64,000 nucleotides of DNA. It comes from Pseudomonadota bacterium (GTDB lineage Bacteria > Myxococcota_A > UBA9042 > GCA-2863065). Position numbers and translations under genes: made by a program. The notes below the pieces were generated by a model. That model did not search any database and was not told the origin of the DNA. It saw only the letters and a program-made list of their open reading frames with translations. The DNA is taken from NCBI GenBank assembly GCA_005776585.1, contig SXOX01000103.1, positions 1-64,000 on the forward strand, in the 5' to 3' direction. Shown piece by piece: positions 9,293 through 17,818 of this stretch (position 1 is the first letter of the stretch; the number at the start of each line of letters is the position of its first letter).

Positions 9293-11902
9293 ATGCTCAC
9301 AGCGCCGCACCGCACGACGTCCGCCAAGATGCTGCACCCGTCGAAGGTCGCGCTCGCCCACGTGCTGCTCACGGTGCTCACAGCGTGCACGGTGGGTCCT
9401 GGCACGCGCGTCGAGGATGTCCCAGATGCCGCATCGACGGTCGTCGAGGTCTTCTCGGACTCGGTCGAGGTCGGCGTCGCCGACGTGCAGCTCACGCCCG
9501 ACGTGGCCGTGCTGCCCGACCTCGTCGCACTGCCTGACCTCGCCGAGCTCAGCCCGGCCGACGTCGTGAACCGGGCACCGGAGTGCACCGACGACGCAAT
9601 CTGCGGCGCCCGACGCTTCTGCGCGCAAGGCACGTGCGTCGGCGAGTGTGATCCCCGTGCGGCCGGACTGACCGGCCTCGGCTGTCTTCATCTGGCGGTG
9701 GATCTCCCCAACGCGACCGACACCGCCTCCGGAGGCGGCGTCGCGGCCGACGATCTGCCCACGGCGCTCTTGCTGCAGAACCCCTGGGGCGACGTCGCGG
9801 TCGAGGTCATCGTGCGCTCGGTTTTGGGGGCAGGTCCGGTGCCCGGCGGGACGGTGACACTCTCGCCCGGAGGCAGCGCCTCGGTGAGTCTGCCCAATCG
9901 CAACCTCGCCGGGACGACGCGCGCCAAGGCCGCCTTTGCCGTGGAGAGTGAGCGTCCCATCGTGGTGATGATGATGTCGCCCGTGGCGACGGCGCGGTCG
10001 ACCAGCGCGGTGCGCCTGCTACCGGCGTCGTCTGGCGCGCTCGCTTTTGCGGCTGTGACGGGCCCGACGCGCGCGTTCGTGACCATCGCCGCCGTCGAGG
10101 ACGACACCCTCATCACGCTGCGACCGACCGGCGCGACGCAGCCCGGGAGCGGGCTCAAGGCCATGGTTGCTGGCGGTACGTACACAGTGACGCTGTCCGC
10201 CAGCGAGGTGTTGCACCTGGAGGCCGCGGCCTCAGTCGAGCTGACCGGCACGCGCGTCGACGCGACCAAGCCCGTCGCGGTCTTCTCCGGCAGCGCCACG
10301 ACGACCTGGGGATCGCGGTGCTGCGGGGACATGGTCGCTGAGCAGCTCCCGCCGCGGACCGCGCTGGGGACGGTCACGCTCGTCACCCCGGGGCCTCCGC
10401 GCGGGGCCGCGAGAGACAGCGTCCGGGTCGTCTCGCTCGAGGACGGCACGATCGTCGAGGTCGCGACCCCCGAGCCGCTCAAGGTCACGCTCGCCACTGG
10501 CGGCTGGGTAGACGTCGCGCTCGTGTCGGCGACCCTGGTCACGACGTCGAAGCCCGCGCTCGTGGCGCTGCACCTCGCCGCGGCGCACGCGCGCACCGCG
10601 CAGGGCGACGTGTGTCTGCAATCGGGTGACTGCCCCAAGGGTCAGTCGTGCTTGGGTGCCGTGGCGGCCACGCCCGGACTGTGCCTCGCCGCGTGCGAGC
10701 CGGCGCAAGACGACTGCCCGGCCGTGTCGCACCGCTGCCTCGACCGCTTCGGCGCGCTGCCCGAGGTGGCCACGCCAGGGGTGTGTGCTCGCCGGACGTG
10801 CGATCCGGTCACCGGAGCGTGCGCGGGTGGTGCCGTCTGCGATCCCTCGCTGCGGTGCCGCGAGCCTTGTACCGCCGCCTCCACCTGCCTCGATCCCACC
10901 GAGACGTGCGGGCTCTTCGGCGTCGCGCTCATGTGCGGCGCGTCCAGCTGCCAGGCGGGCGCGTCGAGCTGCCCCGCCAACACCAGCTGTGTCGTCGCCG
11001 CTGATGGGACGGCCGCGTGCACCTCGGGCTGCAACCCGGCGCCAAAGTGCGAGACCGTCGGCTATCGCTGCGTCTCGGACGCGCTGTACGCGCCCGGGAG
11101 TGCGCCGTTTTCCGGTGCCTATTGCGTCGCCCCGCCGTGCGCTGCGAGCTCGGAGTGCCCGGACGGCTTCGAGTGCGCCGGAGGTACCTGCGTGCCGCGG
11201 GGCGATCCGGCGCTGGTCGTCCTCCCGCCCGTGGAGCGTCATGCATTGCGCATTCCGCTGCTCGTCCCGGACGGAAGCATCGAGCGATGGCTCGCGATCG
11301 TCGCGCCGGTGGACGCGATAGTGCGCCTCGACGGTGTCGTCCTGACCGAGACGCAGCTGCCCGCGGGACCTGGTGGCTGGAGGGCCGGCCATCTCGCGGT
11401 GACACCGGGCCTCCATGTGGTCACGAGTGATCTCCCCGTCGCGGCGAGCCTCTTCGGTCTCGGGCCCGAGATGGCGTGGGCGGCGAGCGGGACCACGCCG
11501 CTCGGCCTCGATAGCAGCCCGGTGATTCCGCCGCCCGAGGACGTGGTCAGCAGTGACGTGTCGGTGCCCGAGATCGTCTCGGCCGATGTGCTCGCGCTCG
11601 ACACCGACACCGGCCTCGCGCCACCGACGTGGACGCAGGACGTGGCGCCGCTACTCGCGCTGCGATGCGCGCCGTGTCACACGGGAGGGAGCAAGCTCGG
11701 CGGCCTGAGCGTCGACACCTACGCTGCGACGCAGCTTCCGAGCTCGGCGTGCGCCGGTGGCAACAAGGGCGTGGCCATCGCCAAGAAGGTCAACGGCGAT
11801 CCGGGGTGCACCGGGACCGCCATGCCGCCGACGGGTCCCTCACTCACGCCGGCCGAGCGCGCCGTGCTCGAAGCGTGGATCGCGGCCGGACAGCCCGAGT
11901 AG
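9293..11902 (+). CDS. Lipoprotein with IgGFc-binding-like domain and C-terminal c-type haem motif
   Basis: An 869-residue lipoprotein; the lipobox is LTVLTAC. An Asp/Val-rich tether is followed by a domain resembling the IgGFc-binding N-terminal family (LLQNPWGDVAVEVIV, ESERPIVVMMMSPV, KPVAVFSGSATTTWGSRCCGD, EQLPP). A cysteine-rich section follows (CDPVTGACAGGAVCDP, CPANTSCVV, CPDGFECAGGTC). The C-terminus has one CAPCH haem-binding motif at 792-796 followed by MPPTGPSLTPAERAVLEAWI, as in planctomycete/myxobacterial single-haem surface proteins. An alternative start at 9329 (MLHPSK) gives a better signal peptide; neither start has a good ribosome-binding site. It is convergent with the gene ending at 11912. 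Confidence 0.82.
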   Translation: MLTAPHRTTSAKMLHPSKVALAHVLLTVLTACTVGPGTRVEDVPDAASTVVEVFSDSVEVGVADVQLTPDVAVLPDLVALPDLAELSPADVVNRAPECTDDAICGARRFCAQGTCVGECDPRAAGLTGLGCLHLAVDLPNATDTASGGGVAADDLPTALLLQNPWGDVAVEVIVRSVLGAGPVPGGTVTLSPGGSASVSLPNRNLAGTTRAKAAFAVESERPIVVMMMSPVATARSTSAVRLLPASSGALAFAAVTGPTRAFVTIAAVEDDTLITLRPTGATQPGSGLKAMVAGGTYTVTLSASEVLHLEAAASVELTGTRVDATKPVAVFSGSATTTWGSRCCGDMVAEQLPPRTALGTVTLVTPGPPRGAARDSVRVVSLEDGTIVEVATPEPLKVTLATGGWVDVALVSATLVTTSKPALVALHLAAAHARTAQGDVCLQSGDCPKGQSCLGAVAATPGLCLAACEPAQDDCPAVSHRCLDRFGALPEVATPGVCARRTCDPVTGACAGGAVCDPSLRCREPCTAASTCLDPTETCGLFGVALMCGASSCQAGASSCPANTSCVVAADGTAACTSGCNPAPKCETVGYRCVSDALYAPGSAPFSGAYCVAPPCAASSECPDGFECAGGTCVPRGDPALVVLPPVERHALRIPLLVPDGSIERWLAIVAPVDAIVRLDGVVLTETQLPAGPGGWRAGHLAVTPGLHVVTSDLPVAASLFGLGPEMAWAASGTTPLGLDSSPVIPPPEDVVSSDVSVPEIVSADVLALDTDTGLAPPTWTQDVAPLLALRCAPCHTGGSKLGGLSVDTYAATQLPSSACAGGNKGVAIAKKVNGDPGCTGTAMPPTGPSLTPAERAVLEAWIAAGQPE

Positions 11903-11911
11903 CGCGGTGCG

Positions 11912-14900
11912 TCAGAGCGGGCTGAGCGACCCGGTCACCGGACCGGTCAGCCATCGGACGTTGTCGATGATGGCCTGAGAGTCGCCGACGGCGTCTCCCA
12001 CGTCCGCGAGGCGCAGCGTGAGCGTGAGCGTCTCGCCACCCGCGACCGGATGCGTCACGCGGAGCCAGCCGGTCGATCCGCCACCCGCGGCGCATGCATA
12101 CGGCGTCCCGGCGAGGCTCGTGGGCGGTTTGGGGCCGCCCGCGCACGGCTGGACCAGCCCGGAGTTCACCCCGATGAAGCACGCGGGCAGCCCGGCGGGC
12201 GTCTTCGTCTCCGGAAGCGCGAGCCCGGTCGTGCACGGTCCGATGCCGATGGCCTGCGGCGCCCCGCTCGTCGACGTGCTCCCCGTGAGGAGTACATAGA
12301 GGCGGTCCACGTCCGGCTTACCGGCGTCCTCGGGCAGCTCCACGGACATGAACAGCAGATCGAGCGCGAGCCCGGTGGCCGCGTCCGGCACGATCAGCGA
12401 CAGCGTGACCTGAGCCGTGTCGTAGATCTGAAACGGGAAGCTCGGGAGCGGGTCGAGGCTCGAGGTCGTGCCCGCCACGATGTCCGTTCCTGTCGCGCCG
12501 ACGTTGCCAGTCGAGAGCACGAGCGAGGACGTACCCGCCCGCGGTCCCAGGCCATTTTGGGGGTCGCCAAGCTGTTCGACCGCCGCGATCATCAGCTTGG
12601 GGTCACCGCCGTTGGGCGCGAGCAGCTCGAGGCCCGTGACGACCGTCGGTCCGTAGCACAGGTCCAAGGCACACACGATCGCCGCGTGCGAGGGGCCGGT
12701 ACACTTCAGGCCCGTACAGTCCGAGACCGGCAAGGTCGTCGACACCATGTCGGTGAGCCCGTCGCAGTCGTCGTCGAGCTGATTGGTGGACAGCTCCTTT
12801 GCCGCCGGATTCACGGCAGCGCTCGAGTCTACGCAATCGCCGAGGCCCTTGGCGCAGACGCCCTCGGTCGTGACCACCACGGCGTCCTCGGAGCAATAGC
12901 CGTCGTCGTCGTCGTCACATCCCTCGTCGATGAGTCCGTCGCAGTCGTCATCGGTCGCGTTGCACAGCTCCAGCAGCAGCGGACCGCGCGCCGGATCCTT
13001 GTCGTCACAGTCCCCGCCGAAGGGCGTCGCGACCGCCGTCGGTGGCTCACACGCGCAGGCGGCGAGGCTTTGGGTCCCGCTGCCGTCGCCGTCGCCATCG
13101 GCAAACCACGGGAGGCAGCCCTGGGCGCCCGGCGCGTCGGTCGCGCCGTCGCAGTCGTCGTCCACGCCGTTGCATCCCTCGACCGCCTTGGGGTGGACAT
13201 TGGCGTCTTCTGGCGCACAGTCGAGCGCGTTCGGCGAGCCGTCGCCGTCGAGGTCTGTGGGAGTGCCTACGGCGGTCGCGCCAGGAGCGCCCATCGGTGT
13301 ACTCGCCATCGACGCGCCGACCGGCGTCGCGCGTGTCCCACCGCAGCGCTCCTCCAGCACCACGCCACGCCACGCGCCCGACGGCGTCGCGATGGTGTGC
13401 AGTCCCGCAGAGAGCGTCATTCGAAGATAGGAGCCGCCATCGCCGGGCGCCTTCGAGACCGGTGGTAGCTGCCCATCGACGGTGACGTTCGCCATGGCGT
13501 CCATCGCGAGCTCGAGGGTCGCCGTCGCCGCCTCCTCGACGCGCACCGTGCCGCCGGCCACCGTCGAAAGCGGCGGGACCCACGTCAGCGCCGCGCCACC
13601 GATGCCGACACCGCTGCACTCGGAGCCGTGGCCCGCATACGTCGCACCCGGCGCGAGGTGGGCAAGCGCGAATCGCCCTGTCGCGATCACCATCACGGCC
13701 TCGGTCGCGATCCAGGTCGCGTGCGCACCCCGCTCGAGCGTGAACGGCGGAAGCACCGCGGGAGCCAACGTGAACTGCACGTGATCGTCTGCGGCGACGA
13801 CGCGAAAGACGTCGGGCTGCGGCGCGGCCCGCGGCGGGAGCGGCACGCCAAGCGCCGACGGTGCGAGCCGATCCAGCGGCGGGAGCTGCTCCAGCAACGG
13901 CGCGCACGGGTCGACACCGGCTGGGACCGAGGCGCACGGATGGTGGAAGAAGACGCCGACCGGTCCAGAGGCCGTGACACGCGTCCCGGTGGCGTCGCCG
14001 GTGTCGCCGAGGACCCGCAGGTCGGCCTGGGCGCTCAAGGGCAGCGCGAGCGCGATCGCCTGGCCGCGCCCGACCGTCGCGACGACGACCTCCCCGCCGC
14101 TCAGGACCTCGAGGTCTGCCGTCGCCGCGATCGACAGCCGAATGCCGGGGCCGCTGCCCACGATGCGCACGAGCGAGGGGCTCGTCGCGACGCGATTGGG
14201 CCAGCCCAGGACCACGTGATCGCTGCCCCACGCGGTCGGCGGCAGCACCTGCGCCTCGTCGCCGAACGCGGTGCCCTGGCGGAGCGTGACCTGCACCGGC
14301 TTCCCCGTGACGAGCACGTGAGCGCCGCTGGGATCGGTGAGCTCGAGAGCCGTGGCACCGTTGGCCGGAAGCGCCGGCTGCATCACACCGTCCAACATCA
14401 CCGAGGTCCCGGCGACGCCCTCGACACGCGCGACACCCGACGGCATGACGAATCGACACGCCCGTGCGCCGCGCTCGAGGCCGGCGATTTCACACGCCGT
14501 CAGGCAGCGATGGGCCTCACAGCGTCCGTCCGAATCGCACGCGACAGGGCCGTCGAAGCCCGTACCGCTCGCGTTGCACGTATGCGCGCTGTTGGCCGAC
14601 GCACAGGCCGTCGCGCCGGGCGTGCACGTCTGAGTCACACACGTGCCGGCGAGGCAGACGGCGCCGTCGCCACACGAGAGGGTCTCGATCGCGCTCCCGT
14701 CGGAGCGGCACTGACGCACGTGCGTGGCGTCGGCGCAGGTGACGCCGAAGGTCGCCGGATCGCAGGCCAGCGCGCTGACGTCGGTACCATCGGGCGCGCT
14801 GACCTCCGGCAATGCGCACGGCTCGCCACCGCAGAGCACGTCCTTGGGCGGGACGTCCGCCGCGACCTCCGCGCTCGCCTCGGGTGCCGCCGTGTCCTCG

Positions 14901-14983
14901 GCCGCAATCGTGCTCGAGCCGAACGGCGCGGCGCAGCTGACCCAGGCGAGAGCGCCAACGACGACGACCGCAGCGCGAATCAT
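11912..14983 (-). CDS. Lipoprotein with MopE-type metal-binding repeats
   Basis: A 1,023-residue lipoprotein whose start (MIRAAVVVVGALAWVSC) carries the lipobox. After an acidic tether and a cysteine-rich segment (CTPGATACASANSAHTC) comes a beta-rich region of about 350 residues resembling the IgGFc-binding-like domain (ATDLEVLSGGEVVVATVGRG, GPVGVFFHHPC, LLEQLPPLDRL). Around residues 610-780 there are MopE-type motifs: CNGVDDDCDGATD, CNATDDDCDGLIDEGC and NQLDDDCDGLTD. These bind copper or calcium in methanotroph MopE and myxobacterial relatives. The C-terminal 250 residues (choice-of-anchor-L-like: LMIAAVEQLGD, SLIVPDAATGLALDLLFMSVE, IDNVRWLTG) form another beta-sandwich. It diverges from the gene at 15056 across 72 bp. 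Confidence 0.8.
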   Translation of the reverse strand: MIRAAVVVVGALAWVSCAAPFGSSTIAAEDTAAPEASAEVAADVPPKDVLCGGEPCALPEVSAPDGTDVSALACDPATFGVTCADATHVRQCRSDGSAIETLSCGDGAVCLAGTCVTQTCTPGATACASANSAHTCNASGTGFDGPVACDSDGRCEAHRCLTACEIAGLERGARACRFVMPSGVARVEGVAGTSVMLDGVMQPALPANGATALELTDPSGAHVLVTGKPVQVTLRQGTAFGDEAQVLPPTAWGSDHVVLGWPNRVATSPSLVRIVGSGPGIRLSIAATADLEVLSGGEVVVATVGRGQAIALALPLSAQADLRVLGDTGDATGTRVTASGPVGVFFHHPCASVPAGVDPCAPLLEQLPPLDRLAPSALGVPLPPRAAPQPDVFRVVAADDHVQFTLAPAVLPPFTLERGAHATWIATEAVMVIATGRFALAHLAPGATYAGHGSECSGVGIGGAALTWVPPLSTVAGGTVRVEEAATATLELAMDAMANVTVDGQLPPVSKAPGDGGSYLRMTLSAGLHTIATPSGAWRGVVLEERCGGTRATPVGASMASTPMGAPGATAVGTPTDLDGDGSPNALDCAPEDANVHPKAVEGCNGVDDDCDGATDAPGAQGCLPWFADGDGDGSGTQSLAACACEPPTAVATPFGGDCDDKDPARGPLLLELCNATDDDCDGLIDEGCDDDDDGYCSEDAVVVTTEGVCAKGLGDCVDSSAAVNPAAKELSTNQLDDDCDGLTDMVSTTLPVSDCTGLKCTGPSHAAIVCALDLCYGPTVVTGLELLAPNGGDPKLMIAAVEQLGDPQNGLGPRAGTSSLVLSTGNVGATGTDIVAGTTSSLDPLPSFPFQIYDTAQVTLSLIVPDAATGLALDLLFMSVELPEDAGKPDVDRLYVLLTGSTSTSGAPQAIGIGPCTTGLALPETKTPAGLPACFIGVNSGLVQPCAGGPKPPTSLAGTPYACAAGGGSTGWLRVTHPVAGGETLTLTLRLADVGDAVGDSQAIIDNVRWLTGPVTGSLSPL

Positions 14984-15055
14984 GGCACAACCGTAGCACG
15001 GGAGAAGCGCCTCGTCGCAGTTGACGTGAGGGCCCGCGGCGAAGAACCTCTGGGC

Positions 15056-17194
15056 GTGCACCAATTCGCAACCTCACGCTCTCTCGCCGTTCGTAGCGCG
15101 CTGGCCCTGGTCGCCGGCTCCGTCTGGCTCGCCTGCTCCTCCGACCCGACCGCTGGCGGCAAGTCGAAGGATGCCACGAGCACCGCCGACACGCCCCCGC
15201 TCGCCTTCGATACCGGTGGCACGCCCCTCGACACGGCCAGCCCTCCGGACGCGGCTCCTCTGGACGTCGCGGCGGACGACATCGCTCCGGCCGAGCTCGC
15301 CGATCTCCCCGAGCCCGCCGATCCTGGCGCTCCGCTCGACACGGCGCCGGACACGGCGGAGGTCATCGTCCCGGTCGATGTCCCAAAGGACTCTGGCCCT
15401 CCAACTGGCAAGCTCGCCCTGGAGGTCGACGGCAAGGCCGTGCCCGTCGTCGACGCCGCGCTCTCGTTGCCGGCGATCGTGCCCGGGCCAGGCGTCGTCT
15501 CGGTCGCCACGCTCGTCGTGCGCAACGCGGGCTCGGTGCCCTTCACGGTCGTTGGCGTCGAGCTGCTCGCCAAGAACGTCGACGGCACCTTGAAGAACCC
15601 GCTCGTCTCGCTCGGGAGCGACGGCAAGCCCATCCCCACGCTCCCGGTCGATCTGCTGCCGGTCGCCCAGGTGCCCACGGCCAAGCTCGCCTTGCCGCTG
15701 TCGTTTGCTCCGACCTCGATCGAGGACGCCGTATCCGCGGGCGGCACGGACGCGACGCTTCGGCTCACGCTCTCGAACGCGGACGTCGCCGAGGTCAACG
15801 TGCGCATCGTCGTGCCGCAGTTCGTCCCCGATGTGGCGCTCTCGCCGCTCTCGCTGTTGTTCACCAAGGCCACGCTCGCCGTCGGCGAGACGCAGAAGCT
15901 CACCATCGAGAACCAGGGCAATGCGCCGCTCTACCTGCTCTCCGCCGCACTCGATCCGCCCTCGCCGCGCTTTACGATCGCGCCCATCAGCGCCTCCAAG
16001 CTCGGCCCGAAGGGGACGGGTGACGCCCAGATCGACCTCGAGGTGACCTACAAGCCCGACTTCGCCTCCGCCAAGGACAAGACCGTGCTCGTGCTCACCA
16101 CCGACGATCCCGACGAGCCCGTGCTCAAGGTCCCGCTCTCGTCCACCTTCGAGGCCAAGGCGGGTCAGAGCCCCTGCGTCGTGTCTTACCCAGGCCAGGA
16201 TCAGGGCGCGCTCGACTTTACCGACGCTCAGGTCGGCGCGCCCAAGCTGCTGACCGTCCAGATCGACAACGTCGGCCTCGGCGTCTGCACACTCAACGGA
16301 CTGTCCGTGCCGGAAGATCCGACGGGAACCGCGTTCTACGTGGCCGCCTACTCGCAAGCGCCGGGAGGTGAGCCTCAGCCGATCGCGCAGTTCCCCCTTG
16401 GCATTGGGACGGGCTACAAGGTGCTCATCGATGTGACGTACACGGTCTTGGCCACCGCGAAGAGTGCGACCCTCACCATCGATGTGTCCGATCCCCTCCC
16501 CAAGCTCGTCAAGGTGCCCATGATCGGCGGCGGTCCCAAGCCGTGCTTTGCGCTCGGGCCGGGCAGCAAGGAGGCTCCCGAGGTGCTCGAGTTCGCCGGT
16601 AATGCCGGAGACGTCGTCAAGCGGCATATCGCGCTCTTCGACTGCGGCGAGGCGCCGCTCACGCTCGGTCCAGTCAAGGTGGTCGATCCCGGAGGGACGC
16701 AGCCAATCTTCATCGTGCCCAAGCTCCCCGAAGAGATCCCGGCCAACGGCGTCGTGTGGCTCGAGATCACCGGCATCTTCGAGTCGGGCGCGACCGACGC
16801 GCTCGGCTCCATCACCATCCCCTACTCGTTGGACACGGGACCCGCCGAGGCCAAGGTCACGCTGCGACGGCGCGTCCTGGGCGTCGCCAAGCTACCCACG
16901 GCCAACCCCGGTGACGAAAGCAAGTACGGCGCGCTGCTCGCGGGCCAGCCCTTCACGCTCGACGCTACCGCCAGCACGGGCGGGACGCTGCCGCTGGCCG
17001 CGTCGGGCTATCTCTGGACGCTCGCGGTCAAGCCGACGAGCAGCACCTTGGTCGTCGCCGGTCCTCCGGGCCCACCCCTACTGGCGGTCACGCCCGACGT
17101 GCCGGGCGCCTACATGTTCGCGTTGGTCGTGAAGTCCGCCGGCACGCTGCCGTGGTACAGCCCCGAACAGACGGTGACCGTCACGGTGAAGTGA
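15056..17194 (+). CDS. Lipoprotein with ASH/Ig-like repeats
   Basis: The frame is open far upstream, but that part is an arginine-rich shadow of the opposite gene. The GTG at 15056 gives VHQFATSRSLAVRSALALV, a good signal peptide with lipobox VWLAC, and a 712-residue protein. A tether of about 90 residues rich in Asp, Ala, Pro and Thr follows. Then come repeated Ig-like beta-sandwiches of the ASPM/SPD-2/Hydin or choice-of-anchor-D type (LAVGETQKLTIENQGNAPLY; QVGAPKLLTVQIDNVGLGVC; GDVVKRHIALFDCGEAPLTL), and a C-terminal PKD-like domain. It is probably a surface or outer-membrane structural or adhesive protein. No catalytic motif is visible. It shares the 72-bp divergent region with the MopE-type lipoprotein gene. 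Confidence 0.8.
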   Translation: MHQFATSRSLAVRSALALVAGSVWLACSSDPTAGGKSKDATSTADTPPLAFDTGGTPLDTASPPDAAPLDVAADDIAPAELADLPEPADPGAPLDTAPDTAEVIVPVDVPKDSGPPTGKLALEVDGKAVPVVDAALSLPAIVPGPGVVSVATLVVRNAGSVPFTVVGVELLAKNVDGTLKNPLVSLGSDGKPIPTLPVDLLPVAQVPTAKLALPLSFAPTSIEDAVSAGGTDATLRLTLSNADVAEVNVRIVVPQFVPDVALSPLSLLFTKATLAVGETQKLTIENQGNAPLYLLSAALDPPSPRFTIAPISASKLGPKGTGDAQIDLEVTYKPDFASAKDKTVLVLTTDDPDEPVLKVPLSSTFEAKAGQSPCVVSYPGQDQGALDFTDAQVGAPKLLTVQIDNVGLGVCTLNGLSVPEDPTGTAFYVAAYSQAPGGEPQPIAQFPLGIGTGYKVLIDVTYTVLATAKSATLTIDVSDPLPKLVKVPMIGGGPKPCFALGPGSKEAPEVLEFAGNAGDVVKRHIALFDCGEAPLTLGPVKVVDPGGTQPIFIVPKLPEEIPANGVVWLEITGIFESGATDALGSITIPYSLDTGPAEAKVTLRRRVLGVAKLPTANPGDESKYGALLAGQPFTLDATASTGGTLPLAASGYLWTLAVKPTSSTLVVAGPPGPPLLAVTPDVPGAYMFALVVKSAGTLPWYSPEQTVTVTVK

Positions 17195-17212
17195 CGCGCA
17201 ATCTGCCGGAGA

Positions 17213-17485
17213 TCACTGCTCCCGATGCGCTCCATCGGCTTCCGGAGGACCATCGACAGGCGTGGATCGCGAGAGCAGAGTCTCGGGGGCAATATCGAGC
17301 TCGCCCGGCCAGCAGACGGTATCAAACGCCACGTACGCTTGCCTGAAGAGCCGAGGATCGGCCAGCCGGCGGAAGGCTCCGCGCGTCAAGAACGGGGCGC
17401 AGTCAATGACTCGCCATTGATGATCGCTCATCTGAAAGGTCAGCGCGTGGTCCCCACTGACGCACACGCGAAGGATCTTCACCAT
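17213..17485 (-). CDS. DUF2442-like protein
   Basis: A 90-residue protein (MVKILRVCVSGDHALTFQMSD, later WRVIDCAPFL and RQAYVAFDTVCWPGELDIAPE) that matches the DUF2442 pattern: a small beta domain with the conserved W-x-x-x-x-DIAPE/SPE ending. It begins 4 nt after the stop of the DUF4160 gene, and these two families are frequently adjacent and co-transcribed in bacteria. The pair is often discussed as toxin-antitoxin-like, but no mechanism is established that I can cite with confidence. It ends 18 bp from the convergent ASH-repeat lipoprotein gene. Confidence 0.82.
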   Translation of the reverse strand: MVKILRVCVSGDHALTFQMSDHQWRVIDCAPFLTRGAFRRLADPRLFRQAYVAFDTVCWPGELDIAPETLLSRSTPVDGPPEADGAHREQ

Positions 17486-17489
17486 GGCT

Positions 17490-17759
17490 CTACCTCAACG
17501 GGTCGATGCGAAACAGAGTCTCTCCGCTGATCGCCAGCTCCCAGTCCGCGAGCAGTTCGTCTCGATGCAACTCAACCCACGCCTGAACGAGGCGCAACTT
17601 GGCTTTCGGAAACGTGCCCGCCAGCAGCTCGCCCTCCATGAGTGACACGCTGGCCTCCGCGCCTTGGAAGCGGATGTGAATATGAGGGACATGACGTCGC
17701 TCGTCATCGAAGAAATACATCAGCACGATGATTCCGTGAAACATTGAGATGACAGGCAC
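17490..17759 (-). CDS. DUF4160-like protein
   Basis: An 89-residue protein. The N-terminus (V/M)PVISMFHGIIVLMYFFDD followed by HVPHIHIRFQGAEASVSL is the DUF4160 signature, with the His-x-His-x-His-like cluster. Downstream W-x-E-L-H-R-x-E-L-x-x-x-W matches the conserved helix. The GTG at 17759 was chosen over the in-frame ATG at 17780 because an AGGAGG site lies 6 nt before it and because family members begin MPxIS. It is the first gene of a two-gene operon with DUF2442. Confidence 0.85.
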   Translation of the reverse strand: MPVISMFHGIIVLMYFFDDERRHVPHIHIRFQGAEASVSLMEGELLAGTFPKAKLRLVQAWVELHRDELLADWELAISGETLFRIDPLR

Positions 17760-17818
17760 CGAACGCCTCCTGGTCCACACCCTATGGCTCGGCCGCGAAC
17801 CGTCAAGGTGCGGTGGCG

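Noticed and set aside
13628-15055. A long N-terminal extension of the ASH-repeat lipoprotein in the same frame
   Set aside because: The extension is Arg-rich and lies over the opposite MopE-type gene; the GTG at 15056 gives a clean signal peptide and lipobox.
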